Positions 1 to 9,048 of a stretch of 47,309 bases of DNA are shown one piece after another. Source of the stretch: Paracoccus nototheniae (GTDB lineage Bacteria; Pseudomonadota; Alphaproteobacteria; Rhodobacterales; Rhodobacteraceae); assembly GCF_004335005.1 (NCBI RefSeq), contig NZ_RQRT01000030.1, positions 1 to 47,309 of the forward strand, read 5' to 3'. The notes below the pieces were generated by a model. That model saw only the letters and a list, made by a program, of their open reading frames with translations, was not told the DNA's origin and searched no databases. Every line of letters begins with the position of its first letter. The stretch's first letter is position 1. A program made the translations under genes and the position numbers.

Positions 1-16
1 CCCCTCCACTGATCCC

Positions 17-44
17 AAAGGCCCCGGAGCGATCCGGGGCCTTT
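17..44. terminator. Perfect 12-bp hairpin, likely terminator
   Basis: A 12-bp perfect inverted repeat with a 4-nt loop (gcga), starting with AAAG and ending with CTTT, so it could end transcription from either side. It probably ends a gene lying left of the window. The flanking T run is short (CTTTGTCTTT). Confidence 0.75.
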
Positions 45-138
45 GTCTTTGCCCCCCGCCCCGTCCGCAGCGGCCTTGGCCTGTTTCAGGGCATCCGCTA
101 ATCTGGCGGCGCATCTGCCATAGACGGGCGACACATCC

Positions 139-294
139 ATGCACCGATTGATCGCGGCATTCTGGCTGACCATCTCCACATCGGCCCTGGCCGATCAGGT
201 CCAGCTGCCCTTGCTTGCGAACGGGTCGGTCGATGTCGAGGCGCTGTCGCTGTCGCTTACCGGCCCTCGATATGCGGATGGGACGCGCAGCTAA
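139..294 (+). CDS. Small putative secreted protein, 51 aa
   Basis: An ATG-initiated ORF of 51 codons. The first 18 residues look like a Sec signal peptide: MHRL, then a hydrophobic run IAAFWLTISTSALA, with an ALA-DQ cleavage site. The remaining roughly 33 residues match no family I recognise. No strong ribosome binding site is visible (CGACACATCC precedes the ATG), and the C terminus (TGPRYADGTRS) reads like non-selected sequence. It could be a genuine short exported peptide, the remnant of a longer gene, or chance. It lies upstream of the flavin oxidoreductase gene in the same direction, with a 108-nt gap. Confidence 0.35.
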   Translation: MHRLIAAFWLTISTSALADQVQLPLLANGSVDVEALSLSLTGPRYADGTRS

Positions 295-402
295 CACCTT
301 GACCGTCCCGGCCAGTGAAGCGCCCGGCCTGTCGCCGCGTCACGGCTTGCCCATGCCCCCTGCGCGCGGCATCGTGGGCGTTGAATCCAAGGGAGGAACC
401 CC

Positions 403-1371
403 ATGCTGCCACCGATCCTGCAGGGCCTGCGAATCCCGGTCATCGCCTCGCCCATGTTCATCGTCTCGGGGCCTGATCTGGTCATTGCGCAGTGCAAGGC
501 GGGCATCGTCGGCAGCTTTCCTGCCCTGAACGCCCGCGAAAAGGACGGCGAGCCGCCGTTGCTGGACGCATGGCTGACCCGCATCGAGGAAGAACTGGAC
601 CGCCACAACCAGTCCCATCCCGACCACCCGGCAGCGCCCTTTGCCGTCAACCAGATCGTGCATCGCAGCAATGCCCGGCTGGAACGCGATATCGAGATCT
701 GCCACCGCCACAAGGTGGCGATCTGGATCACCTCGCTTGGCGCGCGGGTCGAGGTCAATCAGGCCGCCCATGATTGCGGCGGCATCGCGCTGCATGACGT
801 GATCAACAATGGCTTTGCGAAAAAGGCCATCGAGAAGGGCGCTGACGGGCTGATCGCGGTGGCGGCAGGGGCGGGCGGTCACGCCGGGCCGCAATCGCCC
901 TTTGCGCTAATCCAGGAAATCCGCGACTGGTGGGATGGCCCGCTGCTGCTGTCGGGGTCGATCGCGACGGGCCGGGCGGTGCTGGCGGCGCAGGTGATGG
1001 GGGCGGATCTGGCCTATATCGGCAGCCCCTTCATCGCCACGACCGAGGCGCAGGCCGACCCGGCCTATAAGCAGATGATCGTCGATTCGGGGGCGATGGA
1101 CATCGTCGCCTCGTCGCTGTTCACTGGCGTGTCGGGCAATTATCTGGCGCCCTCGATCCGCCGGGCGGGGCTGGATCCGGAGGCTCTGGCGGCGGCGGAT
1201 GCGCGTGCGATGAATTTCGGCGACGGTTCGTCGAAGCCCAAGGCGTGGTCCACGATCTGGGGCGCGGGTCAGGGGATCGGCGCAGTGCGGGAGGTGGAGC
1301 CGGCAGGCGCGCGCATCGATCGGCTGGCCGCCGAATATGTCGCGGCGAAAGAGGCCGTTTCGCGCCTGTGA
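403..1371 (+). CDS. NAD(P)H-dependent flavin oxidoreductase / nitronate monooxygenase family
   Basis: A 322-aa FMN-binding TIM-barrel protein of the 2-nitropropane dioxygenase / nitronate monooxygenase family. The N-terminal [16 protein letters not shown] is typical of the family. A GAGGHAG motif holds the candidate catalytic histidine near residue 160, followed by the FMN phosphate region [22 protein letters not shown]. The start is supported by GGGAGG 6 nt before the ATG. Family members oxidise alkyl nitronates or act as NAD(P)H:quinone reductases, and sequence alone does not show which. It is followed after 64 nt by msrB, so a shared oxidative-stress role is possible but unproven. Confidence 0.85.
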   Translation: MLPPILQGLRIPVIASPMFIVSGPDLVIAQCKAGIVGSFPALNAREKDGEPPLLDAWLTRIEEELDRHNQSHPDHPAAPFAVNQIVHRSNARLERDIEICHRHKVAIWITSLGARVEVNQAAHDCGGIALHDVINNGFAKKAIEKGADGLIAVAAGAGGHAGPQSPFALIQEIRDWWDGPLLLSGSIATGRAVLAAQVMGADLAYIGSPFIATTEAQADPAYKQMIVDSGAMDIVASSLFTGVSGNYLAPSIRRAGLDPEALAAADARAMNFGDGSSKPKAWSTIWGAGQGIGAVREVEPAGARIDRLAAEYVAAKEAVSRL

Positions 1372-1435
1372 CCTTTGCGAACCGGTGGTCCGCTTCCCAT
1401 ATAGGGGACCAGACCACCGAACCGTGGAGGATCAT

Positions 1436-1882
1436 TTGGCCTATCAGAAAACCCCCGACGCGATCGACCGGCTGACGCCGGAGCAATATCGCGTCACCCA
1501 GGAAAACGGCACCGAACGGGCCTTTACCGGCGAATACGACCATCATTTCGAACCGGGCCTGTATGTCGACATCGTCTCGGGCGAACCGCTGTTCGTCAGC
1601 GGGGCGAAATATGACAGCGGCTGCGGCTGGCCCGCATTCACCAAGCCCGTCGAGGGCCATGTGACCGAGCATCGCGATGTCAGCCATGGCATGATGCGGG
1701 TCGAGGTCCGGTCCACCAACAGCGACAGCCATCTGGGCCATGTGTTCCCGGACGGTCCGCGCGAGGCGGGTGGCCTGCGCTATTGCATCAATTCGGCCTC
1801 GCTGCGCTTCGTGCCCAAGGACCGGATGGAGGCCGAGGGCTATGGCGATTATCTGGCACAAGTGACGGAGGGCGGATCATGA
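1436..1882 (+). CDS. msrB: Peptide-methionine (R)-S-oxide reductase MsrB
   Basis: Reduces methionine-R-sulfoxide in proteins. The preferred start is TTG at 1436, because GTGGAGG lies 5 nt upstream and the product (148 aa, [10 protein letters not shown]...) matches the usual MsrB length; the frame is open further upstream but the extra residues look non-coding. Motifs are [11 protein letters not shown] (about 58-68), HLGHVF (99-104) and the catalytic [11 protein letters not shown] with Cys117. The four zinc-binding cysteines (two CxxC pairs) of many MsrB proteins are absent: those positions read IVSGEP and STNSDSH, so this is the zinc-free form. It overlaps msrA by 4 nt (ATGA), implying translational coupling. 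Confidence 0.93.
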   Translation: MAYQKTPDAIDRLTPEQYRVTQENGTERAFTGEYDHHFEPGLYVDIVSGEPLFVSGAKYDSGCGWPAFTKPVEGHVTEHRDVSHGMMRVEVRSTNSDSHLGHVFPDGPREAGGLRYCINSASLRFVPKDRMEAEGYGDYLAQVTEGGS

Positions 1883-2385
1883 CCGAGCGCGCAGTTCTGG
1901 CAGGCGGCTGTTTCTGGGGGATGCAGGATCTGATCCGGCGCATGCCCGGCGTGGTGTCCACCCGTGTGGGCTATAGCGGCGGCGATGTGGCCCATGCCAC
2001 CTATCGCAACCACGGCACCCATGCCGAGGCGATCGAGATCATCTTTGACCCCGACCTGATCACCTATCGCCGGTTGCTGGAGTTCTTTTTCCAGATCCAC
2101 GACCCCACCACGCTGAACCGGCAGGGCAATGATCGCGGCCCCGGCTATCGGTCCGCCATCTATTATGAAGACGAGGCGCAACGGCAGGTGGCGCTGGACA
2201 CGATTGCGGATGTGAACGCCTCGGGCATCTGGCCGGGTCGCGTCGTCACCGAGGTCGAGCCGGTGGGCGATTTCTGGGAAGCCGAGCCCGAGCATCAGGA
2301 TTATCTGGAGCGGATCCCCAATGGCTATACCTGCCATTTCCCGCGGCCCGATTGGGTGCTGCCGCGGCGCGCGGCTGCCGAGTAA
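1879..2385 (+). CDS. msrA: Peptide-methionine (S)-S-oxide reductase MsrA
   Basis: Reduces methionine-S-sulfoxide and so complements MsrB. The 168-aa product begins [15 protein letters not shown]; the GCFWG motif carries the catalytic Cys11. Other family signatures are [20 protein letters not shown] and PGYRSAIYY. The start is the ATG overlapping the msrB stop (ATGA) with GGAGGGCGG a few bases upstream. The C terminus ([13 protein letters not shown]) lacks an obvious pair of recycling cysteines. Confidence 0.95.
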   Translation: MTERAVLAGGCFWGMQDLIRRMPGVVSTRVGYSGGDVAHATYRNHGTHAEAIEIIFDPDLITYRRLLEFFFQIHDPTTLNRQGNDRGPGYRSAIYYEDEAQRQVALDTIADVNASGIWPGRVVTEVEPVGDFWEAEPEHQDYLERIPNGYTCHFPRPDWVLPRRAAAE

Positions 2386-2424
2386 GGGTTGCGTCCCGCG
2401 AGTGCCGGGGGGCTTCGCGCCCCC

Positions 2425-2467
2425 GTCGCCGGCTGGTCCTCGAACCAGTGGCGCACCAGCCGGCGAC
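2425..2467. terminator. 13-bp inverted repeat between convergent genes
   Basis: GTCGCCGGCTGGT (2425-2437) and its exact complement (2455-2467) flank a 17-nt loop. It lies between msrA and the convergent RND gene and probably ends both transcripts. An adjacent G-run/C-run (2407-2424) can form a competing hairpin. Confidence 0.6.
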
Positions 2468-2497
2468 CCCCCGCGGGATATTTTCATGAAGAAGAAG
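2468..2497. repeat. Intergenic repeat module, copy 1 (ATATTTTCATGAAGAAGAAG type)
   Basis: CCCCCGCGGGATATTTTCATGAAGAAG is a member of the window-wide CCCGGGATATT module family, here in the variant with a GAAGAAG arm also seen at 19570-19630. It runs into the 3' end of the RND gene: the pump's stop codon TGA and its last serine codons are part of the repeat. Confidence 0.6.
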
Positions 2498-5400
2498 GGC
2501 GTTCGGCTTTGGGGGGGCGGACGCGGAAGACGGCGCAATAGAGGGCCGGGACGAAGAGAAGGGTGATCAGGGTGCCGGCGATGATGCCGCCCATCATGGC
2601 ATAGGCCATCGGCCCCCAGAAGACCTGCCGCGAGATCGGGATCAGCGCCAGAGAGGCGGCGGCGGCGGTCAGCAGGATCGGCCGGGCGCGGCTGTCCGAG
2701 GCCTCGAACACCGCTTGCCATTGGTCGCGGCCTTTGTGGAGAAGCTCCTGAATCTCGTGGACGAGGATGACCGAGTTGCGGATCAGGATGCCGATCAGCG
2801 CAAGGATGCCCAGGATCGCCACGAAGCCCATCGGCACGCCGAAGGGCACCAGCACCGCAACGACGCCGATCAATCCCAGAGGCGCTGCGGCAAAGACGAC
2901 CAGCGTCAGGCGGAAGCTTTGCATCTGCGCCATGACCAGCACCGCCATGATCAGCAGCATCACCGGGACCACCGCTGCGATCGGCGCCTGACTGTCGGCA
3001 GAGCTTTCGACCGAGCCGCCGACCTCGACCCGGACATCGGCGGGCAGGCCCGCCTGATAGTCGGCCACCGTCGCGGCCAGCGCGGTCACCAGCGTGGCGG
3101 GCTGGTCGGCAGTGGCGATGGCGGCCTTGACCGTCACCGTGGGCAGGCCGTTCCGTTGCAGGATCAGCGGCTGTTCGGATCCATATTCCAGCGTCACCAG
3201 CGCCGAGAGCGGGACGTTCTGCCCGTCGGGCAGATCCAGCTGCAGGTTGCGGATCGAGCCGATGGACTGCCGGTCGGTCGCAGCACCCCGCGCCACCACG
3301 TCGATCAGGAAGATATCGTCGCGCAGCTGCGTCACCTCGGCCCCGCTGAACAGCGCCGACAGTGCCTGCGAGATATCGGCGCTGGTCACGCCCAACTGGC
3401 GGGCCTGATCCTGATCGACCTGCAGGCGGACCATACGGGCCGGTTCGTTCCAGTCCAGCGCGATGTCGCGCAGGCGCGGCTCGGACGCCATCAGCGATGC
3501 CAGACCCTGCGCGGCGTCACGGGCCGCATCGGCATCTGGGGCCGAGACGCGGTATTGCACCGGCTTGCCCACCGGTGGGCCGATCTCGAGGTTCTTGACA
3601 TAGATGTCGGTGCCGGGAAATTCGGTGGCGGCAAGCGCATTCAGCTGCGCCTTGACCCGGTCGCGGGCCTCCAGATCGGGGGTCTGGATCACGATCTGGC
3701 CCATATGCGGACCCGCGGTCGGCACATCCATCGACAGAACGAAACGCGGCGCCCCCTGCCCCACATAAGACGTCCAGAACAGCACGTCGTCATGGCCTGC
3801 CAGCGCGCCTTCCAGCCGGTCCATCGTGGCGCGGGTGCGCGCGATCGTGGCATTCTGGCGTTCGGTGATATCGACCAGCACCTCGGTCCGGTCCGAGGTC
3901 GGGAAGAACTGCTGTTCGACGAACCGCATCCCCCAGACCGAGGTCGCAAAGATCGCCAGCGTCACCGCGATGGTCAGCCATTTCAGCCGCATCGCCCCCA
4001 GAAGCAGGCGGTGAAAGCCGCGCCGCAGCGGTCCCGGCCCCTTGGCATGCTGGCCCATGTCAGAGCGCAGGAAGGTCACGCCCAGAAGCGGCGCGAACAG
4101 CACCGCCACGATCCAGGACACGACCAGCGACACCGCGATGACCACGAACAGCGAAAAGGTGAATTCCCCCGCGGCCGAGCTGTTCAGCCCGATGGGAATG
4201 AAGCCCGCGACTGTCACCAGCGTGCCCGTCAGCATCGGAAAGGCGATCGAGGTCCAGGCATAGCTGGCCGCCTTGGTCAGGCTTTCGCCGATTTCCAGCC
4301 GCGAGATCATCGTCTCGATCGCGATCATCGCATCATCGACCAGCAGCCCAAGCGCGATGATCAGCGCCCCAAGCGAGATGCGCTGCAAGGTGATGCCGTA
4401 CAGATCGAGGATCACGAAGGTGATTGCCAGGCACAGCGGGATCGTCAGCGTCACCACCAGCCCGGCCCGCAGGCCAAGGCTGATGAAGCTGACGATCAGC
4501 ACGATGGCCACGGCCTCGGCCAGTGCGGTGACGAAATGGCCGACGGCCTCGTCCACGACATGGGGCTGATCGGCGATCTTGTGCATCTGGATGCCGATCG
4601 GCAGATCGGCGGCGATGCGGGTCATCAGACCGTCCAGCTCGGTCCCGAAATCGAGGATGTTGTCGCCCTTGCGCATGCCCACCTGCAACCCGATGGCGGG
4701 CTGACCGTCATAGCGGAACAGCGATGTCGGCGGGTCGCGATAGCCGCGCGTGACCGTCGCCACATCGCCCAGATTGAAGAACCGCTGGCCCACGCGCAGG
4801 TTCACGGCCTCGATCGCATCGGCATCGTCGAACTGGCCGCCGACGCGGACCAGAATGCGTTCCGGCCCCGCCTCGATCACCCCCGAGGGGGCGATGGCGT
4901 TCTGCTGGGCCAGCGTGGCGATGACCTGCTGTTCGTTCAGGCCAAGCGCCGCCAGCCGGGCGGCCGAGAATTCCAGAAAAATCTGTTCATCCTGCACGCC
5001 CAGCAATTCGGTCTTGCCCGCCGCATCCAGTGCCGCGACCTGCCGTCGGATCGCCTCGACCCGGTCGCGCAATTCGCGCGGCGTGAACCCGTCCGAGGTG
5101 AAGGCATAGATGTTGCCGAAGACGTCGCCGAAATTGTCGTTGAACTGAAAACCCGCGAATTCCTGTGGAAATTCGGGGCGGATGTCGGCCATCATCTCGC
5201 GCACGCGTTTCCAGACATCGGGGACGGCAGGGCCGCGGATGGTGGGGTCCAGCTCGACATAGACAACCGCCTGTCCCGGCCCGGTGACCGAGCGGGTAAA
5301 GTCCAGCTCGTCCAGCTCCTCCAGTTTGGTCTCGATCCGGGTGGTGACCTGCTTCAGCGTCTCGTCCGTGGTGGCGCCGGGCAGGGCCGCGGCGATGATC

Positions 5401-5543
5401 ATCGTCTTGATGGTGAAATCGGGGTCTTCCTCGCGCCCCAGATTGAGATAGCTGATCGTGCCCGCGATCATCGACACGATCAGCAGGAACCACACGAAGC
5501 TGCGATGCTTCAGCGCCCAGTCCGACAGGTTGAATCTGGTCAT
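2484..5543 (-). CDS. RND efflux pump inner-membrane subunit, TriC-like
   Basis: A 1019-aa resistance-nodulation-division transporter, the proton-driven inner-membrane part of a tripartite pump. The N terminus (NLSDWALKHRSFVWFLLI) begins TM1. A large periplasmic loop follows, then the TM2-TM6 block with the proton-relay pair DD in LGLLVDDAMIAIETMISR near residue 400, a second periplasmic loop, and TM8-TM12 ending LLFVPALYCAVF. The NLGREEDPDFTIKTM segment and the two adjacent adaptor genes recall TriC of Pseudomonas TriABC. Translation is coupled to the upstream adaptor (ATGA overlap). The substrate is unknown and no outer-membrane channel gene is in the window. The C-terminal codons lie inside an intergenic repeat. 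Confidence 0.92.
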   Translation of the reverse strand: MTRFNLSDWALKHRSFVWFLLIVSMIAGTISYLNLGREEDPDFTIKTMIIAAALPGATTDETLKQVTTRIETKLEELDELDFTRSVTGPGQAVVYVELDPTIRGPAVPDVWKRVREMMADIRPEFPQEFAGFQFNDNFGDVFGNIYAFTSDGFTPRELRDRVEAIRRQVAALDAAGKTELLGVQDEQIFLEFSAARLAALGLNEQQVIATLAQQNAIAPSGVIEAGPERILVRVGGQFDDADAIEAVNLRVGQRFFNLGDVATVTRGYRDPPTSLFRYDGQPAIGLQVGMRKGDNILDFGTELDGLMTRIAADLPIGIQMHKIADQPHVVDEAVGHFVTALAEAVAIVLIVSFISLGLRAGLVVTLTIPLCLAITFVILDLYGITLQRISLGALIIALGLLVDDAMIAIETMISRLEIGESLTKAASYAWTSIAFPMLTGTLVTVAGFIPIGLNSSAAGEFTFSLFVVIAVSLVVSWIVAVLFAPLLGVTFLRSDMGQHAKGPGPLRRGFHRLLLGAMRLKWLTIAVTLAIFATSVWGMRFVEQQFFPTSDRTEVLVDITERQNATIARTRATMDRLEGALAGHDDVLFWTSYVGQGAPRFVLSMDVPTAGPHMGQIVIQTPDLEARDRVKAQLNALAATEFPGTDIYVKNLEIGPPVGKPVQYRVSAPDADAARDAAQGLASLMASEPRLRDIALDWNEPARMVRLQVDQDQARQLGVTSADISQALSALFSGAEVTQLRDDIFLIDVVARGAATDRQSIGSIRNLQLDLPDGQNVPLSALVTLEYGSEQPLILQRNGLPTVTVKAAIATADQPATLVTALAATVADYQAGLPADVRVEVGGSVESSADSQAPIAAVVPVMLLIMAVLVMAQMQSFRLTLVVFAAAPLGLIGVVAVLVPFGVPMGFVAILGILALIGILIRNSVILVHEIQELLHKGRDQWQAVFEASDSRARPILLTAAAASLALIPISRQVFWGPMAYAMMGGIIAGTLITLLFVPALYCAVFRVRPPKAERPSSS

Positions 5544-6646
5544 GGCTCCAGCCTCCGGCCGACGGGTTGGCCCGGTTCCAGCGACAGGACGCCCCGGATC
5601 ACGATCTCGTCGCCCGCCGTCAGCCCGGCGGTGATGGACACCCGGCCCCGGAAGGGCGCCGCCGCCTGAACCGCGACCCGGTCGACTTGCGCACTGCCGT
5701 CCGGGCCACGGGTGACGCGCCAGACGGTGCTGCCCTGATCGCCCGGCATCAGCGCCTCGGCGGGCAAGGACAGGACCGGCGCATCATCGGTGCCAAAGCT
5801 GGCACGGACCAGCGCGCCAAGGCGAAAGGGCGCGTCGGCCGGCAGGGTCAGATACAGGCGCCGGGTGCGCGTGGCGCTGTCGGCGATGGGATCGATGCGG
5901 TCCAGCGTGGCGGCGATCCGGGTGTCCGGATCGTTGCGGTGCCAGACGGTGAAGGCGGCGCCGGGGCTGACCCCGATCAGCGCCTGTTCGGGCAGGGCGA
6001 TCACCACCTCGGGCGTGTCCCTGGCGGACAGCTGCACCACCGGTGCCCCTGCGCCGACCACCGCGCCCTGCGTTTCGTAAACCGCGCTGATCACCCCGTC
6101 GAACGGCGCGGTCATGCGGGCAAAGCCTTCGGCATCCTCGGCCTGCGCCAGTTCCGAACGCGCCTGTTCGACCGCCGCCGAGGCCGCGCTGGCGACCTGC
6201 TGGGCCTGTTCCAGCTGCGCATCCGAGGCGACGTTGCGCGCCGACAGCGCCTGCGTGCGATCCAGCGTGGCCCGGGCGGTGCGGTCTTGCACCAGCGCGC
6301 TGTCCAATGCGGCGCGCGCGGCGCGGGTGGTGGCGGCCAGATCGTCGGTGGACAGCTGCGCCAACAGCTGACCGCGCGTGACCTGATCGCCCAGATCGAC
6401 GGGCCGCGCGATCATCCGGCCCAGGGTCTGGAACCCCAACTGGACCTGCGTGCGCGCCTCGACCATGCCGGGGATCCAGCGGGCATCCGCGCGCCCGTCA
6501 GCGACGATCACGCTGACCACCGGCCGGGGCGGGCCTGCGGTCTGCTGCGCCTCGACGCCAAAGCGCAGCCATTCGGGCAGCCCGAGGGCCAGCCCCGGCC
6601 CCGCCGACAGCGCCAGCACCAGCGCCGCGATCCATGCCCGCCTCAT
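5540..6646 (-). CDS. Periplasmic adaptor (membrane fusion protein) of the RND pump, second adaptor
   Basis: A 368-aa HlyD/AcrA-type adaptor. An N-terminal signal peptide (MRRAWIAALVLALSAGPGLALG) is followed by a beta-barrel/lipoyl half-motif (VQLGFQTLGRMIARPVDLG), an alpha-helical hairpin rich in Ala/Gln/Arg (about 95-170), the second lipoyl half (FDGVISAVYETQGAVV), and membrane-proximal domains. It bridges the inner-membrane pump to an outer-membrane channel. It overlaps the pump gene and the other adaptor by 4 nt each. It is divergent from its neighbour rather than a recent duplicate. Confidence 0.9.
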   Translation of the reverse strand: MRRAWIAALVLALSAGPGLALGLPEWLRFGVEAQQTAGPPRPVVSVIVADGRADARWIPGMVEARTQVQLGFQTLGRMIARPVDLGDQVTRGQLLAQLSTDDLAATTRAARAALDSALVQDRTARATLDRTQALSARNVASDAQLEQAQQVASAASAAVEQARSELAQAEDAEGFARMTAPFDGVISAVYETQGAVVGAGAPVVQLSARDTPEVVIALPEQALIGVSPGAAFTVWHRNDPDTRIAATLDRIDPIADSATRTRRLYLTLPADAPFRLGALVRASFGTDDAPVLSLPAEALMPGDQGSTVWRVTRGPDGSAQVDRVAVQAAAPFRGRVSITAGLTAGDEIVIRGVLSLEPGQPVGRRLEP

Positions 6647-7725
6647 GGCTGATCCCCCCCGGCCGCGCGGACGCGGCGTCCCGGATACAGCAGCTGCGAT
6701 CCGTCGCCCACGACGCGCTGCCCGTCCGTCAGCCCTTCGGACACATAGATCGTGCCATCGCCGAAATGCGCGATGCGGACCGGGGTCAGGGACACGCGGT
6801 CGTCCTGATCCACGACCCAGACCGCCGGATCATCGCCCTGCCGCATCAGCGCGGTCCAGGGCACGACGATCCCCGCATCGCGTTCCAGCTGCAGATGCCC
6901 CCGGACCGAGGCGCCCAGCAGCCCGGTGCCCCGCTGCGCCTCGTCCAGCCCGGCATCGATGCGGGCATGCACGGTCACGGTGCCGGTCTGCGGATCGACC
7001 AGCGGCGCGACCTCGAAAACCGTGCCGGTCATGTCGGGCAACGCGATATCCAGCGTGTCCAGCCGGATCCGGCGGCCCAGAATGTCGCGCAGCGCCGGAT
7101 CGTCGGCGACGCGGAACACCGCCTCCAGCCCCGACAGCGCGGCCAGCGTGATCACCGGCTGCGCCGCCGAGACGACCTGCCCCGGTGCCAGCGTCTTTTG
7201 GGTCACCACCGCATCGGCAGGGGCGCGCAGAACGGCGTCGTCCAGTGCGCGGCGGGCCTGTTCGACAGCGGATTCCGCCGCCTGCAACGCGCCCTGCGCC
7301 TGAGACAGCGCCTGTTCGGCCTGATCGGCGGCGGCGCGTGTGCCGACCCCGCGCGCCAGCAACCCATCGGCCCGCGCCCGCGCCTGACGGGCCTGTTCGG
7401 CCCCGGCCCGTGCGGCGGCCAGCCCGGCCATGGCCACGTTCAGCGATTGATCCTGCTGGACCGCATTCAGCCGCGCCAGGGGCTGGCCCGGCACGACCCG
7501 GTCGCCTTCGTCCACCAGAACCTCGGTCACGCGCCCGCCCTGCCGGAAACCCAACTGCAGCGTGTCCACGGCCTCGATCTGACCCGACAGCTGCATGTCC
7601 AGAACCAGAGGTTCCGATCGGACCGTGACGATCCGCACGCCCAGATCCCGAGGGGGATCGGGCGGCATCTGCGCCAGCGCAGGCAGCGCACCCGACAGCA
7701 ACGCGACGACAGCCAGCTTGAACAT
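6643..7725 (-). CDS. Periplasmic adaptor (membrane fusion protein) of the RND pump, first adaptor
   Basis: A 360-aa HlyD/AcrA-family adaptor. The chosen ATG gives a clean signal peptide (MFKLAVVALLSGALPALAQ) with GCAGG 8 nt upstream; an in-frame GTG at 7749 would add eight residues but has no clear binding site. It contains the lipoyl half LQLGFRQGGRVTEVLVDEGD, a long coiled hairpin (AGLAAARAGAEQARQARARA...) and the second half APADAVVTQKTLAPGQVV. It is the first gene of the pump operon, 69 nt downstream of kynureninase on the same strand. Two adaptors for a single pump is the TriA/TriB arrangement. Confidence 0.9.
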   Translation of the reverse strand: MFKLAVVALLSGALPALAQMPPDPPRDLGVRIVTVRSEPLVLDMQLSGQIEAVDTLQLGFRQGGRVTEVLVDEGDRVVPGQPLARLNAVQQDQSLNVAMAGLAAARAGAEQARQARARADGLLARGVGTRAAADQAEQALSQAQGALQAAESAVEQARRALDDAVLRAPADAVVTQKTLAPGQVVSAAQPVITLAALSGLEAVFRVADDPALRDILGRRIRLDTLDIALPDMTGTVFEVAPLVDPQTGTVTVHARIDAGLDEAQRGTGLLGASVRGHLQLERDAGIVVPWTALMRQGDDPAVWVVDQDDRVSLTPVRIAHFGDGTIYVSEGLTDGQRVVGDGSQLLYPGRRVRAAGGDQP

Positions 7726-7794
7726 GTGCGGAACCTGCGACTTCTTCACCCCGATATGTCGGCGCTTTCGCGAGGGTTGAAAAGACCCCTTCCT

Positions 7795-8982
7795 TTAGGT
7801 CACATCAGCTTTTTGATGAAATTCCGCCCGATCCCAGCTGCCGTCGTGCACGATCCGGGCCAGCACGCCCACGGCACGCTCCACATCCGCCAGGTCGTTA
7901 TACAGCGGCGCAAAGCCGAAACGCAGCACATCGGGCGCGCGGAAATCACCCACCACCCCTGCCGCGATCAGCGCCTGCATGACCGCATAGGCCTGTGGAT
8001 GGCGGAAACTGACCTGCGATCCCCGGCCCTGCGGATCGCGCGGAGAGTTCAGGACAAGCTCCGGGCAGGCGGCCTCGACCCCGGCGATGAAGGCTTGCGT
8101 CAGCCGGATCGACTGCGCCCGAAGATCGGACAGCGACAGATCGTCCCACACGTCCAGCGCGGCCTCCAACGCGGCCAGCGCGATCACCGGAGGCGTGCCG
8201 ACCCGCATCCTCTCGATCCCCGGGGCGGGGCGGTATTCGGCATCGAAGGCAAAGGGCGCGGCATGGCCCATCCATCCCTGCAGAATCGGCTGCGCCGCTG
8301 CCGCATGGCGCGGATGGGTCCAGATGAAGGCCGGCGCCCCCGGCCCGCCATTGAGGTATTTATAAGTGCAGCCGACTGCGAAATCGGCATCCGCACCGGT
8401 CAGATCGACATCGACCGCCCCCGCCGAATGGGCCAGATCCCACAGGGCCAGCGCGCCCGCCCGATGTGCCCGCGCCGTCAGGTCCGCCATATCGTGGCGC
8501 CTGCCGGTGCGGTAATCCACCTCGGTCAGCATCAGAACGGCCAGATCGTCGCCGATGGCCTGTGCGACATCGCCGGGGTCCACCACCCGCAGCGTTGCCC
8601 CCATGGCCCGGGCAAGCCCCTCGGCCACATACAGATCCGAGGGGAAATTGCCGCTGTCGGACAGGATCACCCGCCGGTCGGGCCGTAACGCCAGCGCCGC
8701 GCTCAGCGCCTGAAACACCTTGATGGACAGCGTGTCGCCCATCACCACCTCGCCCGGGCCGGCGCCGATCAGCCGCGCGATCCGGTCGCCCACGCGGCGG
8801 GGCTGGGCATACCACCCCGCCTTGTTCCAGCCGCCGATCAGCATCTCGGACCATTCGTCGGCCATCATCGCCGCCACCCGGCCCTGCGCCGCACGCGGCA
8901 TCGGGCCCAGGGAATTGCCATCCAGATAGGTCACGCCGTCGGGCAGATGAAAGGCGGCGCGGGTCTTGGAAAAATCGAACAT
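7795..8982 (-). CDS. kynU: Kynureninase
   Basis: A PLP enzyme cleaving kynurenine to anthranilate and alanine, 395 aa. The start ATG (MFDFSKTRAAFHLPDG) has GAGGGA 7 nt upstream; the frame stays open further 5' but that part overlaps the divergent gene and looks non-coding. Motifs are YLDGNSLGPMP, GEVVMGDTLSIKVFQAL, SDSGNFPSDLY and the PLP-lysine segment GCTYKYLNGGPGAPAF. It is divergent from the formamidase-like gene, with 66 nt between the starts, so the two probably share a control region and act in sequence in tryptophan catabolism. Confidence 0.93.
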   Translation of the reverse strand: MFDFSKTRAAFHLPDGVTYLDGNSLGPMPRAAQGRVAAMMADEWSEMLIGGWNKAGWYAQPRRVGDRIARLIGAGPGEVVMGDTLSIKVFQALSAALALRPDRRVILSDSGNFPSDLYVAEGLARAMGATLRVVDPGDVAQAIGDDLAVLMLTEVDYRTGRRHDMADLTARAHRAGALALWDLAHSAGAVDVDLTGADADFAVGCTYKYLNGGPGAPAFIWTHPRHAAAAQPILQGWMGHAAPFAFDAEYRPAPGIERMRVGTPPVIALAALEAALDVWDDLSLSDLRAQSIRLTQAFIAGVEAACPELVLNSPRDPQGRGSQVSFRHPQAYAVMQALIAAGVVGDFRAPDVLRFGFAPLYNDLADVERAVGVLARIVHDGSWDRAEFHQKADVT

Positions 8983-9048
8983 TTTAGGCTCCCTCTTGAC
9001 GCAAAGGCTATCAGCGCGCTTCGCTGCCGGAAAGAGAGAGGCGCGCCG

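Noticed and set aside
2715..5669. A 984-codon open frame on the plus strand
   Set aside because: It is antisense to the RND pump gene. Its product is rich in Arg/His/Gln/Asp with no domain, typical of the shadow of a high-GC gene.
6634..8688. A 684-codon plus-strand frame
   Set aside because: Antisense to the first adaptor and kynureninase; composition typical of shadow frames.
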